Source: Verrucomicrobiota bacterium (lineage in GTDB: Bacteria > Verrucomicrobiota > Verrucomicrobiia > Limisphaerales > UBA11358). Taken from it: 42,263 nucleotides of DNA. Below the pieces are notes generated by a model. The model ran no database searches and had not been told where the DNA came from. It worked only from the letters and a program-made list of their open reading frames with translations. How positions within the stretch are numbered: position 1 is the first letter of the stretch; every line of letters starts with the position of its first letter. This document shows, piece after piece, positions 8,255 to 15,956 of this stretch. Location: NCBI GenBank assembly GCA_028873125.1, contig JAGWMQ010000016.1, positions 1 to 42,263 of the forward strand. The letters run 5' to 3'. Both the position numbers and the translations under genes were made by a program.

Positions 8255-8791
8255 GTGGCCAAGAACATCGTCTATTTCGACCTGGAAACGCAGAAGTCCG
8301 CCGAGGAGGTTGGCGGCTGGAACCACATTTCGCGCATGGGCATGAGCGTGGGGGTGACCTTCAGCACCGCCCGCGGCGAATACCGGATTTACGGCGAGAG
8401 GGAGGTGGGCGATCTCATCGGGAACCTGCAGCGCGCCGACCTGGTGGTGGGCTTCAACGTGCTGCGGTTCGATTACGAGGTGCTGCACGGCTACACGCCG
8501 CTGGATCTGCGTCAGTTGCCGACGCTGGACATGATGGTGGAGTTGCAGAATAAGCTCCAGCACCGGCTGTCGTTGGACTCGATTGCGACGGCCACCTTCG
8601 GCCTGGAAAAGACCGCCGAAGGAATGCAGGCGATCCGGTGGTTCAAGGACGGCCGGCTGGCGGACATCGCCGAGTATTGCTGCTACGACGTGAAACTCAC
8701 CCGGCTCGTCCACGAATATGGCCTGCGCCACCGGCAATTGCATTATCACAACCGGTTCGGCAAAAAAATGACCGTGCCGGTGAGCTGGTGA
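8255..8791 (+). CDS. RNase H-like / DnaQ-type 3'-5' exonuclease domain protein
   Basis: I place the start at GTG 8255, giving 178 aa beginning AKNIVYFDLETQ; the ORF track used an upstream TTG. FDLET is exonuclease motif I (D-x-E). DLVVGFNVLRFDYEVL is motif II with its Asp, and IAEYCCYDVKLTRLVHEY is motif III (Y-x-x-x-D type). This layout matches the RNase_H_2/YprB-like group of DEDD nucleases, often found alone or fused to helicases. The predicted role is metal-dependent hydrolysis of nucleic-acid 3' ends, with unknown physiological target. No helicase is adjacent. Confidence 0.8.
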   Translation: MAKNIVYFDLETQKSAEEVGGWNHISRMGMSVGVTFSTARGEYRIYGEREVGDLIGNLQRADLVVGFNVLRFDYEVLHGYTPLDLRQLPTLDMMVELQNKLQHRLSLDSIATATFGLEKTAEGMQAIRWFKDGRLADIAEYCCYDVKLTRLVHEYGLRHRQLHYHNRFGKKMTVPVSW

Positions 8792-8878
8792 GAAGATGGC
8801 ATCAGGCCGCGTGGGACCTGATGTCGCGCAAGAACGGCAACGTCCGGTGATTCAATCGTTCAATGGCGGTCTGACTTC

Positions 8879-8895
8879 GCCCGGAGTGGCCGGGC
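8879..8895 (+). repeat. Short hairpin GCCCGG-AGTGG-CCGGGC upstream of hom
   Basis: Six-bp arms around a 5-nt spacer, followed by CGGCTT. A sister unit at 13918-13935 (GACCGG-AGTCGC-CCGGTC) has compensating changes in both arms, so pairing appears conserved. Confidence 0.5.
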
Positions 8896-8978
8896 CGGCT
8901 TGAGAAACCCTTGTTTCCTCCGGCTTGCATCAGAATTCAATTGTCCGCCGGTTCCGTCTGCGGCAGACTGGTCCGCCC

Positions 8979-10304
8979 ATGCAGCAAGTGAACCTGGGCA
9001 TGATCGGCGGCGGCACCGTGGGCAGCGGCGTGTTTCACGCCCTCCAGCTCAACGGCGCCCTCCTGGCTTTGCGCATCGGCGTCCCGGTCGCTGTCCGCAA
9101 GGTCGCGGTGAAGGCCTTCAACGAGCCGCGGCCCTATGAGATTCCCCGCTCGCTCATGACGACCGATTGGCGGGAGGTGGTTAACGACCCTGAGGTTCAC
9201 ATCGTCTCGGAACTTGCCGGCGGCACGACCCTGGCGCGAGAAATCATCCTGTCCGCGCTCCGGCTCGGCAAGCCGGTCATCACCGCAAACAAGGCCCTGT
9301 TGTCCGCGCACGGCGAGGAACTGTTCGCCGCGACGAAAGAACACGGGGCGAATCTCTATTACGAGGCCAGCGTCTGCGGCGGCATCCCCATCATCAAATC
9401 GCTGCGGGAAGGCTTTGTCGGCAACCGTATCACCGCCCTCTACGGCATCGTCAACGGCACCTGCAATTACATCCTCACCCGGATGAAACTCGAGGGCGCC
9501 GACTTCGGCGCCGTGCTCGCCGACGCCCAGAGGCAGGGCTACGCCGAGACACCGCCGGACCTGGACATTGACGGCTGGGATTCCCAGCACAAAATCGGCA
9601 TCCTCGCCTCGCTGTCGCACGGTTTCTGGGTCAGGCCGGAAGACATCTACGTGGAGGGCATCCGGCACATTTCGGCGCTGGACATCAAGTTCGCCGATGA
9701 ACTGGGCTACACGATCAAGCTGCTGGGCATCATCAAAATGGCGGAAAGCGGAAAGCGAAAAGAAAAAAGCTCCTGCCGGGTGCAGGTGTCGGTTTATCCG
9801 ACGCTTGTTCCGAACGCGCACGTGCTGGCCGGCGTCAATCATGTCTTCAACGCCGTGTTCGTGCGCGGCGACATCGTGGGCGACACGCTGTTTTACGGCC
9901 GCGGGGCCGGGAAGGACGCCACGGCCAGCGCCGTCCTGAGCGACCTGGCCGACGCCGCGCTGGATTTGAAATTCGTCTCCAAACACCGCGTGCCGCCGTT
10001 CGTGCCGCACGAGTGCGACGGCGCGGTGCTGCCGATCGAGGCCGTTGTCTCGTCGTATTTCGTGCGGCTCAACGTCGTGGACAAGCCCGGCGTGCTGGCC
10101 AAAATCGCCGCGGTGTTCGGCGAGTCGCGCATCGGGATTTCCTCCGTCATCCAGCCCGAAGGCCACGAAGGCGCAAGCGTGCCGTTGATTTTCATGCTGC
10201 ACCACGCGACCAACGGCGCGGTCGCCGGCGCGTTGAAAAAGATCGGTAGATTGTCCGTCGTCAAGGGCCAGCCGGTCATGTTGCGGGTGGAAACCTTTGA
10301 ATGA
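8979..10304 (+). CDS. hom: Homoserine dehydrogenase
   Basis: The start is ATG 8979 (MQQVNLGMIGGGTVGSGV), giving 441 aa; the ORF track begins 54 nt too early. The Rossmann loop GGGTVGSG binds NAD(P). Catalytic-domain signatures are ELAGGTT, ITANKALLSAHGEEL, YYEASVCGGIPIIKSL and GIVNGTCNYIL. Residues about 360-441 form an ACT domain (VRLNVVDKPGVLAKIAAVF), the usual site of threonine feedback. The enzyme reduces aspartate semialdehyde to homoserine. Near residue 255 the segment MAESGKRKEKSSCRV carries about ten extra Lys/Ser-rich residues just before the conserved VQVSVYPTLVP, encoded by GCGGAAA-type direct repeats. It precedes thrC by 101 bp on the same strand. Confidence 0.95.
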   Translation: MQQVNLGMIGGGTVGSGVFHALQLNGALLALRIGVPVAVRKVAVKAFNEPRPYEIPRSLMTTDWREVVNDPEVHIVSELAGGTTLAREIILSALRLGKPVITANKALLSAHGEELFAATKEHGANLYYEASVCGGIPIIKSLREGFVGNRITALYGIVNGTCNYILTRMKLEGADFGAVLADAQRQGYAETPPDLDIDGWDSQHKIGILASLSHGFWVRPEDIYVEGIRHISALDIKFADELGYTIKLLGIIKMAESGKRKEKSSCRVQVSVYPTLVPNAHVLAGVNHVFNAVFVRGDIVGDTLFYGRGAGKDATASAVLSDLADAALDLKFVSKHRVPPFVPHECDGAVLPIEAVVSSYFVRLNVVDKPGVLAKIAAVFGESRIGISSVIQPEGHEGASVPLIFMLHHATNGAVAGALKKIGRLSVVKGQPVMLRVETFE

Positions 10305-10405
10305 ACTTCGAATGGCCTTCAAGGAGCACGAATTGCTTGTGGAGTGAGTGCGCTTCCGCGCCGGTTGATTCGTGCCCATCTGATATTATTGGTGGTTAAA
10401 ACCAA

Positions 10406-11761
10406 ATGGCTGCCCTCCTTCTTCACAGCACCAATGGCCGTTCACCCGCGGTCAATCTGCGCGAGGCGCTGCTGCGCGGGCTGGCGCCCGACCGCGGGCT
10501 TTATCTCCCGGAAAAATTCCCAAACCTGGCCCCGGCCGAAATCGCCGCATTCGCCCGATTGCCTTATCCCGAAATCGCCCGCCGCGTCCTCTCCAAATTC
10601 ACCGAGGGCGTCATGGACGGGAACGAACTGGCCGCGATTTGCCGCGACGCCTACGACTTCGACGTGCCGCTCGAAACCGTGTACAACCGCGTCCACGTCC
10701 TCCGGCTCGACCGCGGTCCGACGGCCTCGTTCAAGGATTTTGCCGCGCGCCTCATGGCGCGGCTCATGGGAAGATTTTTGCAGGCGGACCGGCGGCAACT
10801 GACCGTCCTCACCGCCACCAGCGGCGACACCGGCTCGGCCGTCGCGCACGCCTTCCACAGCGTGCCCGGCATCCGCGTCCTCGTGTTGTTTCCGTTCGCC
10901 GAGGTCAGCCCGCGCCAGCGCAAACTGATGACCACGCTCGGCGACAACGTCCGCACCGTGGCGGTGGACGGCAAATTCGACGATTGCCAGGACATGGTCA
11001 AACGCGCCTTTGCCGATCCGGCACTGGGAACCATTCCGCTGTCTTCCGCCAACTCCATCAACATCGGGCGCCTGCTGCCGCAGAGCGTTTATTATTTTTA
11101 CGCGGCGTCGCGCATGGCCCAATCGGGCGAGCCGACGGTCTTTTCGGTGCCGAGCGGCAACTTCGGCGACATGATGGGCGCGGTGGTGGCGCGGCAGATG
11201 GGGTTGCCCGTGAGAAAAATCATCGCGCCGGTCAACGACAACGACGCCTTCCCGCGTTTTCTCGCCAGCGGCCATTACGAAAAGATTTTCCCCTCGCGCA
11301 ACTCGCTGTCCAACGCCATGAATGTCGGCCATCCGAGCAACCTGGCGCGGCTGGTGGCGGTCTACGGCGGCTGGATGGACGAGAGCGGCCACATCCACCG
11401 CGCGCCCGACCTGGCTGCGATGCGACGCGACCTGTTCTCCAGTTCGGTCTCCGACGAACGCACGCGCGCGACGATTTGCGACGCCTGGCGGAAATACCGG
11501 TTGTTGCTGGAGCCGCACGGGGCGGTCGCCTGGCGCGGGTTTCTCGATTGGCAGGAACACGAATCGCCCCACGGCTCGCCCGCCGTGATCCTCGAAACGG
11601 CGCATCCGGCAAAGTTCCCGGAGGAAATCGAAAAGACGCTCGGCCTTTCGCCGGAAGTACCGCCGGCAATTTCCGCGGCCGAGAATCTGCCCGAGGACTA
11701 CGACCGGTTGGACGCGGATTACGAAAAATTCAAGGCCTATCTGCTGGCCAGACACGCCTGA
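10406..11761 (+). CDS. thrC: Threonine synthase
   Basis: This 451-aa PLP enzyme converts O-phosphohomoserine to threonine. The N-terminal motif LLRGLAPDRGLYLPE is typical of ThrC of the bacterial/yeast class. The PLP lysine lies in GPTASFKDFAARLM, and the phosphate-binding loop is TATSGDTGSAVAHAF. Further signatures are SSANSINIGRLLPQSVYYFYA and VPSGNFGDMMGAVVARQMGLP. It follows hom directly, so the pair is probably an operon. Homoserine kinase (thrB), which makes its substrate, is not in the window. No leader-peptide attenuator with Thr codons was evident in the 101-bp gap. Confidence 0.95.
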   Translation: MAALLLHSTNGRSPAVNLREALLRGLAPDRGLYLPEKFPNLAPAEIAAFARLPYPEIARRVLSKFTEGVMDGNELAAICRDAYDFDVPLETVYNRVHVLRLDRGPTASFKDFAARLMARLMGRFLQADRRQLTVLTATSGDTGSAVAHAFHSVPGIRVLVLFPFAEVSPRQRKLMTTLGDNVRTVAVDGKFDDCQDMVKRAFADPALGTIPLSSANSINIGRLLPQSVYYFYAASRMAQSGEPTVFSVPSGNFGDMMGAVVARQMGLPVRKIIAPVNDNDAFPRFLASGHYEKIFPSRNSLSNAMNVGHPSNLARLVAVYGGWMDESGHIHRAPDLAAMRRDLFSSSVSDERTRATICDAWRKYRLLLEPHGAVAWRGFLDWQEHESPHGSPAVILETAHPAKFPEEIEKTLGLSPEVPPAISAAENLPEDYDRLDADYEKFKAYLLARHA

Positions 11762-11826
11762 CACCCTGCCCTGCAACAAAACGGCCGGCGCCGAAACTCT
11801 CCATGAACCGCCCGAAGTGCCGCCGG

Positions 11827-11930
11827 GTCTTGGAGTGCGGCGGGAAGCGAAGCGCCACGCCGCTTTCGTCGGGCGCCACACCAATCCCAAGGCACTGTCG
11901 CCGCTGCGCTCTGCCACCGCACTCCAAGAC
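11827..11930. repeat. 104-bp palindromic element with perfect 14-bp terminal inverted repeats
   Basis: GTCTTGGAGTGCGG (11827-11840) is exactly mirrored by CCGCACTCCAAGAC (11917-11930). The interior contains AAGCGAAGCG and CGCCGCTTTC and is not coding. It sits in the 357-bp gap after thrC, which otherwise holds only the repeat module at 11970-11990. The form fits a REP/MITE-like mobile palindrome. Confidence 0.75.
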
Positions 11931-11969
11931 GCTGGCGCGCCGGCGCAAGCGCCTTTCAGTTCGAAGTCT

Positions 11970-11990
11970 CCATGCGCGATTCGAGAATCG
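11970..11990 (+). repeat. 21-bp module shared with 16581-16601 (copy A)
   Basis: CATGCGCGATTCGAGAATCG is identical in both places, preceded by one shared C, and looser similarity extends about 12 bp upstream. The core CGATTC-GA-GAATCG is itself a palindrome. Each copy lies about 20-40 bp to the right of a larger palindromic repeat. Confidence 0.65.
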
Positions 11991-12074
11991 TGGGAACTAC
12001 TCAGGCACGACGAGCAACGCTTGGACACGGCTTTCCGCGCCCCCGGCCGATGTTCTGCCAGGCCGCATGGTTCC

Positions 12075-12120
12075 GACTTTTTGTGGTCCCATGGCCGGCG
12101 AGAACGGCCTGCAAAAAGTC
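12075..12120 (-). terminator. Nested hairpin at the end of the DUF883-type gene
   Basis: GACTTTTTG and CAAAAAGTC form perfect 9-bp outer arms, and GGCCG/CGGCC form an inner stem. The structure starts at the stop codon of the leftward gene. There is no terminal U-tract, so termination is a guess. Confidence 0.35.
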
Positions 12121-12424
12121 ACCGGCGACCGGCCAGCACGCCGATCAGCAGTCCCACGCCGAACGCGATCCCGGCGGCGACGCCGATGGACTCATAGGGA
12201 TGTTCACGAATCGTTTTGTCGGCCACCTTGGCGCCGGCAACCGTTTTTTCCTCGATCCGGTGATAGGTGGTTTTGGCGGTGTCGAGGGCCGTGGACAAAC
12301 GTTGGCGAAGTTCCTTCATCCTTTCGCCGGTCTGTCCGGCGGTCGCCTGCAACATCTCTTCCGCGTCGTGCGACAATTCCTTCAAATTGGTTCCGAGTTG
12401 TTCCATGTTGGCTTCATTTGGCAT
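12119..12424 (-). CDS. DUF883/ElaB-YqjD-like membrane-anchored protein
   Basis: The start is ATG 12424, with AAAGGA 7 nt upstream, giving 101 aa. An amphipathic, probably coiled N-terminal part (LGTNLKELSHDAEEMLQATAG through ALDTAKTTYHRIEEK) is followed by IREHPYESIGVAAGIAFGVGLLIGVLAGRR. This last stretch is the conserved C-terminal helix of the ElaB/YqjD/DUF883 family. In E. coli these small proteins anchor to the inner membrane by that helix and bind ribosomes in stationary phase; that role is inferred here from family only. It lies opposite to and between thrC and lysC and is probably unrelated to them. Confidence 0.85.
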   Translation of the reverse strand: MPNEANMEQLGTNLKELSHDAEEMLQATAGQTGERMKELRQRLSTALDTAKTTYHRIEEKTVAGAKVADKTIREHPYESIGVAAGIAFGVGLLIGVLAGRR

Positions 12425-12699
12425 TGGATGTCCTTTCTCTTCTTTGGTTTTGATATCGGCGAGCCTGCGCCCGCAGGCCCGGTGATTCAACATAGTTCAG
12501 GTTGATCGAATGCGCCAAAAACATTTTCCCCAAAGAAGGTTTTGCCTGGACTGGACCGAATCCATCCTCCGGTCCGGCATGGTTGCCGGCGTTTGCCGCG
12601 ATGAACCCCGTCTTGCAAATCGCGTTCAAACGGCTATTTTCAACCGCTCGACAGACGCGCGCTCGCGGAGGGATTCCGCGTGGCTGGGCAGATTTCAGC

Positions 12700-13917
12700 A
12701 TGGCATTGATCGTTCAAAAGTACGGCGGCACCTCGGTGGGAAACCCCGGCCGCATCAAGAACGTCGCCCGGCGGGTGGCCGCCTGCCGCGCGCGCGGCGA
12801 CCAGGTGGTGGTCGTCGTTTCGGCCATGAGCGGCGTGACCGACCACCTGATCCGGCTGGCGAAGGAGATCATGCCCCTGCCGAGCGAGCGCGAAATGGAC
12901 GTGCTGCTGGCGACCGGCGAACAACAGACCATCGCCCTCACGGCCATTGCCTTGCATGCGCTGAACGTCCCGGCCGTGTCCCTTACCGGCGCCCAGGCGG
13001 GCATCGTCACCGACGGCGTCCACACCAAGGCCAAAATCCACAACCTCACGCCCAAGAAGGTCCACGAGTTGTTGAACCAGGGCCACGTCGTCATCGTCGC
13101 CGGATTCCAGGGCGAGACGCCGGAGGGGCAGATCACCACGCTGGGCCGGGGCGGATCGGATTTGACGGCGATCGCCCTGGCCGCCGCGCTCAAGGCCGAC
13201 CTGTGCCAGATTTACACGGATGTGGACGGGGTTTATACCGCCGATCCGAGGATCGTGCCGGGCGCCCGGAAGCTGGACGAGATTTCCTACGACGAAATGC
13301 TCGAGCTGGCCAGCCTCGGCGCCAAGGTGATGCAGTCGCGTTCGGTGGAATTTGCCAAGAAATTCGGCGTGGTCTTTGAAGTCCGCTCCAGCCTCAACGA
13401 ACATCCGGGAACGATTGTGAAAGAAGAAACCAAAAACATGGAAGAGGTGGTCGTGCGCGGGGTCGCGCTCGACAAACACCAGGCCAAACTCACGCTGGTG
13501 GCCGTGCCGGACAAACCCGGCGTGGCCGCGAAAATCTTCAAGGCGCTGGGCGACGCCGCCGTCAACGTGGACATGATCGTCCAGAACATCAGCCACGGCG
13601 CCGGCACGCCGCAGACGGACATTTCCTTCACCGTCGAGAAGGCGGACCTGCTCAAGGCGCGGAAGGTCATTGACGGTTTGAAAACCGGAATCGGCTATGG
13701 CGAGGTCATCGTGGCCGAACAGATCGGGAAGCTGTCCATCGTCGGCGTCGGCATGAAATCGCACTCCGGGGTGGCCGGAAAACTCTTTGAAACGCTGGCC
13801 AACGCGGGCATCAACATTGACATGATTTCCACCAGCGAAATCAAACTCTCCGTGGTGATTGATCTGGCCCGGGGGGAAGAAGCGATGAAGGCCGTTCACG
13901 CGGCGTTCATCGGGTAG
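12700..13917 (+). CDS. lysC: Aspartate kinase
   Basis: The start is ATG 12700 (MALIVQKYGGTSVGN), giving 405 aa, the usual length for monofunctional aspartokinase. The ORF track extends upstream without family similarity. Kinase motifs are KYGGTSVG, VVVVSAMSGVTDHLI, GFQGETPEGQITTLGRGGSDLTAIALAAAL and YTDVDGVYTADPR. Two ACT domains occupy about 265-405 (LTLVAVPDKPGVAAKIF and LSIVGVGMKSHSGVAGKLFE), the usual sites for Lys/Thr feedback. It phosphorylates aspartate, the first step toward threonine, lysine and methionine. With hom and thrC it makes a local threonine-biosynthesis group lacking asd and thrB. No lysine riboswitch was recognised in the 275-bp upstream gap, though GGACCG/CGGTCC can pair there. 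Confidence 0.95.
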   Translation: MALIVQKYGGTSVGNPGRIKNVARRVAACRARGDQVVVVVSAMSGVTDHLIRLAKEIMPLPSEREMDVLLATGEQQTIALTAIALHALNVPAVSLTGAQAGIVTDGVHTKAKIHNLTPKKVHELLNQGHVVIVAGFQGETPEGQITTLGRGGSDLTAIALAAALKADLCQIYTDVDGVYTADPRIVPGARKLDEISYDEMLELASLGAKVMQSRSVEFAKKFGVVFEVRSSLNEHPGTIVKEETKNMEEVVVRGVALDKHQAKLTLVAVPDKPGVAAKIFKALGDAAVNVDMIVQNISHGAGTPQTDISFTVEKADLLKARKVIDGLKTGIGYGEVIVAEQIGKLSIVGVGMKSHSGVAGKLFETLANAGINIDMISTSEIKLSVVIDLARGEEAMKAVHAAFIG

Positions 13918-13935
13918 GACCGGAGTCGCCCGGTC
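13918..13935 (+). repeat. Short hairpin GACCGG-AGTCGC-CCGGTC after lysC
   Basis: Begins at the end of the lysC stop codon. It is the sister of the unit at 8879-8895, with covarying arm bases and a shared downstream CGGCTT. Confidence 0.5.
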
Positions 13936-13940
13936 CGGCT

Positions 13941-14106
13941 TCAGGGCTTCAGCACGATTTTTCCGGCCAGCGCGCCGGTGTTTTGGATCGTGCTCGCCTC
14001 CTGCAAGCGGTGCGCATCGGCGGTTTGCGAGAGCGGCAACACGCGGTCAATCCGCGCCTTCAACTTGCCCGACGCCATCCAGCTCGTTGATGTAAGCGGC
14101 TCTCAT
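13941..14106 (-). pseudogene. Remnant of a zinc-type alcohol dehydrogenase/quinone oxidoreductase
   Basis: The minus-strand frame from 14078 to the stop at 13941 encodes ASGKLKARIDRVLPLSQTADAHRLQEAS and ends TGALAGKIVLKP. This is the C-terminus of zinc-containing MDR oxidoreductases. Only about 45 codons remain in that frame. Just upstream (to 14106) a different minus frame reads MRAAYINELDG. That could be either the neighbouring family sequence after a frameshift or the original N-terminus joined across a large deletion. No Rossmann GxGxxG or substrate domain is left, so the gene is dead. Confidence 0.6.
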
Positions 14107-14169
14107 CGCCGGCATTCCCGTTTTGGAAAATGAAAAGTCAACCGGCTGATTCGCGCCGGCGCCGGCGAT

Positions 14170-15279
14170 TCATCGCAACGCCGAGGCAATCGCCTCGCCC
14201 ATTTCGCGCGTGCCCACGCGGCGCGCGCCCGCTTCGTTGGGATTGAAAATGTCGCCGGTGCGATTGCCGGCTTCGATGGATTGCTGCACGGCGTTTTCAA
14301 TCGCCGCCGCCGCGTCGTTCAAACCGAGGCTGTGCCGCAGCATGAGCGCCGCCGAGAGAATTTGCGCGATGGGGTTCGCCAGATTTTTTCCGGCGATGTC
14401 CGGCGCGGTGCCGCCGGCCGGCTCGTAGAAACCGAAGGTCTTTTCCCCGCTCGTGGCGCCAAGGCTGGCGCTGGGCAACATGCCGAGCGAACCGGCCAGC
14501 GCCGCCGCCTCGTCGCTCAGGATGTCGCCGAACATGTTTTCACAGAGCATCACGTCGAACTGCGCCGGACGCAGCATGAGTTGCATCGCGCCGTTGTCCA
14601 CAAACATGTGTTCGAGTGTCACGCCGGAATAATGTTGGCCGACGCGCGTGACGACGTCGCGCCAGAGCACGCCGTTTTCGAGCACGTTCGCCTTGTCAAT
14701 GCTCGTGACCTTTTTGCGGCGCAGTTTCGCGGCGCGGAACGCCACGTGGGCGATGCGTTCGATTTCCGGCGTGCTATAGGCCATCGTGTCGGTCGCGCGG
14801 GCGTTGCCGCCGCCGAGGTCCTCGGTCTTTTTCGGCCGGCCGAAATACAGGCCGCCGGTCAGTTCGCGCACCACCAGGATGTCAATCCCGTCGCCCTGGC
14901 GTTCCCTGGTCAGCGGGCAGGCGTGGGCGAGGGCCTTGGGCAGCCGCACCGGGCGCAGGTTGGCAAACAGGCCGAACTCCTTGCGGAGGCGCAGCAAGGC
15001 GGCGCGCTCGGGGCGTTCCTCCTTGGGAATCGTCGGATCGCGGTCGGGCAGTCCGACCGAGCCGAAAAGAATCGCGTCTGATTTTTTGCACAGCGTCAGC
15101 GTAACGTCGGGCAGCGCCTTGCCGACGGCGTCAATGCCGGCCCAACCGACGGGCGCCTCGGTGATGTCGAGTTTGAAGCCGAATTTTTTTTCCGCGGCGC
15201 GAAGGACCCGGATGGCTTCGCGCATGACTTCGGGCCCGATGCCGTCACCGGCCAGGGCCGCGATGCTGAACATTTTCAT
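14170..15279 (-). CDS. leuB: 3-isopropylmalate dehydrogenase
   Basis: The start is ATG 15279 (MKMFSIAALAGDGIGPEVM), giving 369 aa, the normal LeuB length. The ORF track runs on into an intergenic repeat. Family marks are GDGIGPEV, LLRLRKEFGLFANLRPVRL, DILVVRELTGGLYFG, the Lys in VTSIDKANVLE, VDNGAMQLMLRPAQFDVMLCENMFGDILSDEAA and the NAD-preference region GFYEPAGGTAPDIAGKNLANP. It oxidatively decarboxylates 3-isopropylmalate in leucine synthesis. leuA, leuC and leuD are not in the window. A LeuB-like tartrate or isocitrate dehydrogenase is less likely given the RELTGGLYFG loop. Confidence 0.94.
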   Translation of the reverse strand: MKMFSIAALAGDGIGPEVMREAIRVLRAAEKKFGFKLDITEAPVGWAGIDAVGKALPDVTLTLCKKSDAILFGSVGLPDRDPTIPKEERPERAALLRLRKEFGLFANLRPVRLPKALAHACPLTRERQGDGIDILVVRELTGGLYFGRPKKTEDLGGGNARATDTMAYSTPEIERIAHVAFRAAKLRRKKVTSIDKANVLENGVLWRDVVTRVGQHYSGVTLEHMFVDNGAMQLMLRPAQFDVMLCENMFGDILSDEAAALAGSLGMLPSASLGATSGEKTFGFYEPAGGTAPDIAGKNLANPIAQILSAALMLRHSLGLNDAAAAIENAVQQSIEAGNRTGDIFNPNEAGARRVGTREMGEAIASALR

Positions 15280-15288
15280 GATTGAAGA

Positions 15289-15372
15289 ATTTACAATATG
15301 CGACTTACGATTTACGAGCCATTTTCTTAAATTGAGGCGCGCGCAATTCGTGAATCGCAAATTGTAAATCAT
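15289..15372. repeat. AT-rich inverted repeat between leuB and the Nudix gene
   Basis: ATTTACAATATGCGACTTAC on the left matches the reverse complement of the right arm (CGTGAATCGCAAATTGTAAAT), with about 23 of 28 positions paired. The right arm ends 3 nt before the Nudix start codon. It resembles the element at 8161-8247 in sequence and position. Confidence 0.55.
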
Positions 15373-15374
15373 AA

Positions 15375-15884
15375 ATGTCCTTGGTTTTGCCCTACAAAGT
15401 CGCCACGCTGCTCTACTGCTTCAACGAGCGCGGCGAAATCCTGCTGCTCGAACGGGCGCAGGAGCCCAACCGCGGCTTCTGGAGCCCGTGCGGCGGCAAG
15501 TTGAAAATGGACCGCGGCGAGTCGCCCTATGCCTGCGCCTGCCGCGAGGCGGGGGAGGAGTTGGGCGTCCAATTTTCCCCGGGCGATCTGCATTTGACCG
15601 GGCTGGTCAGCGAACACGGCTATCAAGGGCGGACGCACTGGCTGATGTTCCTGTTCGAGGTGAAGAAAAAATTGACCGCGCTGCCGCCGCCCCATGCGGA
15701 GGGACGGTTTCAGTTTTTTCCACGCGACCAGGTTTCCAGCCTGCACATTCCGCAGACCGACCGCGAGCAGATCTGGCCGTGGTTCTGGAAATTCCGCGGC
15801 GGCTTCTTCGCGGCCCACTGCCATTGCCACCCTGACGGGCGAAACGACTGGACGCTGGAGGAGGCCAGCCAGAAAGCCGAGTGA
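15375..15884 (+). CDS. Nudix hydrolase
   Basis: The 169-aa protein carries a Nudix box, CGGKLKMDRGESPYACACRE followed by AGEELGV. The REAGEELGV core and the Glu seven residues before it are intact. The Gly-to-Glu spacing is two residues longer than the textbook GX5E. Nudix enzymes cleave nucleoside diphosphates linked to another moiety, with Mg2+ or Mn2+ on the Glu residues. The substrate (oxidised nucleotide, dinucleotide or other) is not predictable. Downstream tadA is 72 bp away on the same strand, so the two may be co-transcribed. Confidence 0.88.
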   Translation: MSLVLPYKVATLLYCFNERGEILLLERAQEPNRGFWSPCGGKLKMDRGESPYACACREAGEELGVQFSPGDLHLTGLVSEHGYQGRTHWLMFLFEVKKKLTALPPPHAEGRFQFFPRDQVSSLHIPQTDREQIWPWFWKFRGGFFAAHCHCHPDGRNDWTLEEASQKAE

Positions 15885-15956
15885 AGACGCAGAGGCGCGG
15901 CCCCCCGACGGGTTTGAATTTTGATTCCGCCTGCCGCATTCTTCCTTCTTGATCTT

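Noticed and set aside
8120-8749. N-terminal extension of the redoxin ORF (401 aa in track)
   Set aside because: The extension is antisense to the RNase H-like gene and precedes a normal family N-terminus at 8119.
10639-12453. 604-aa plus-strand ORF
   Set aside because: Overlaps thrC in another frame and runs on through palindromic repeats; Arg/Pro-rich, no motifs.
12425-12699. Lysine riboswitch or threonine attenuator before lysC
   Set aside because: A GGACCG/CGGTCC stem exists, but no five-way-junction pattern or Thr-rich leader peptide is visible.
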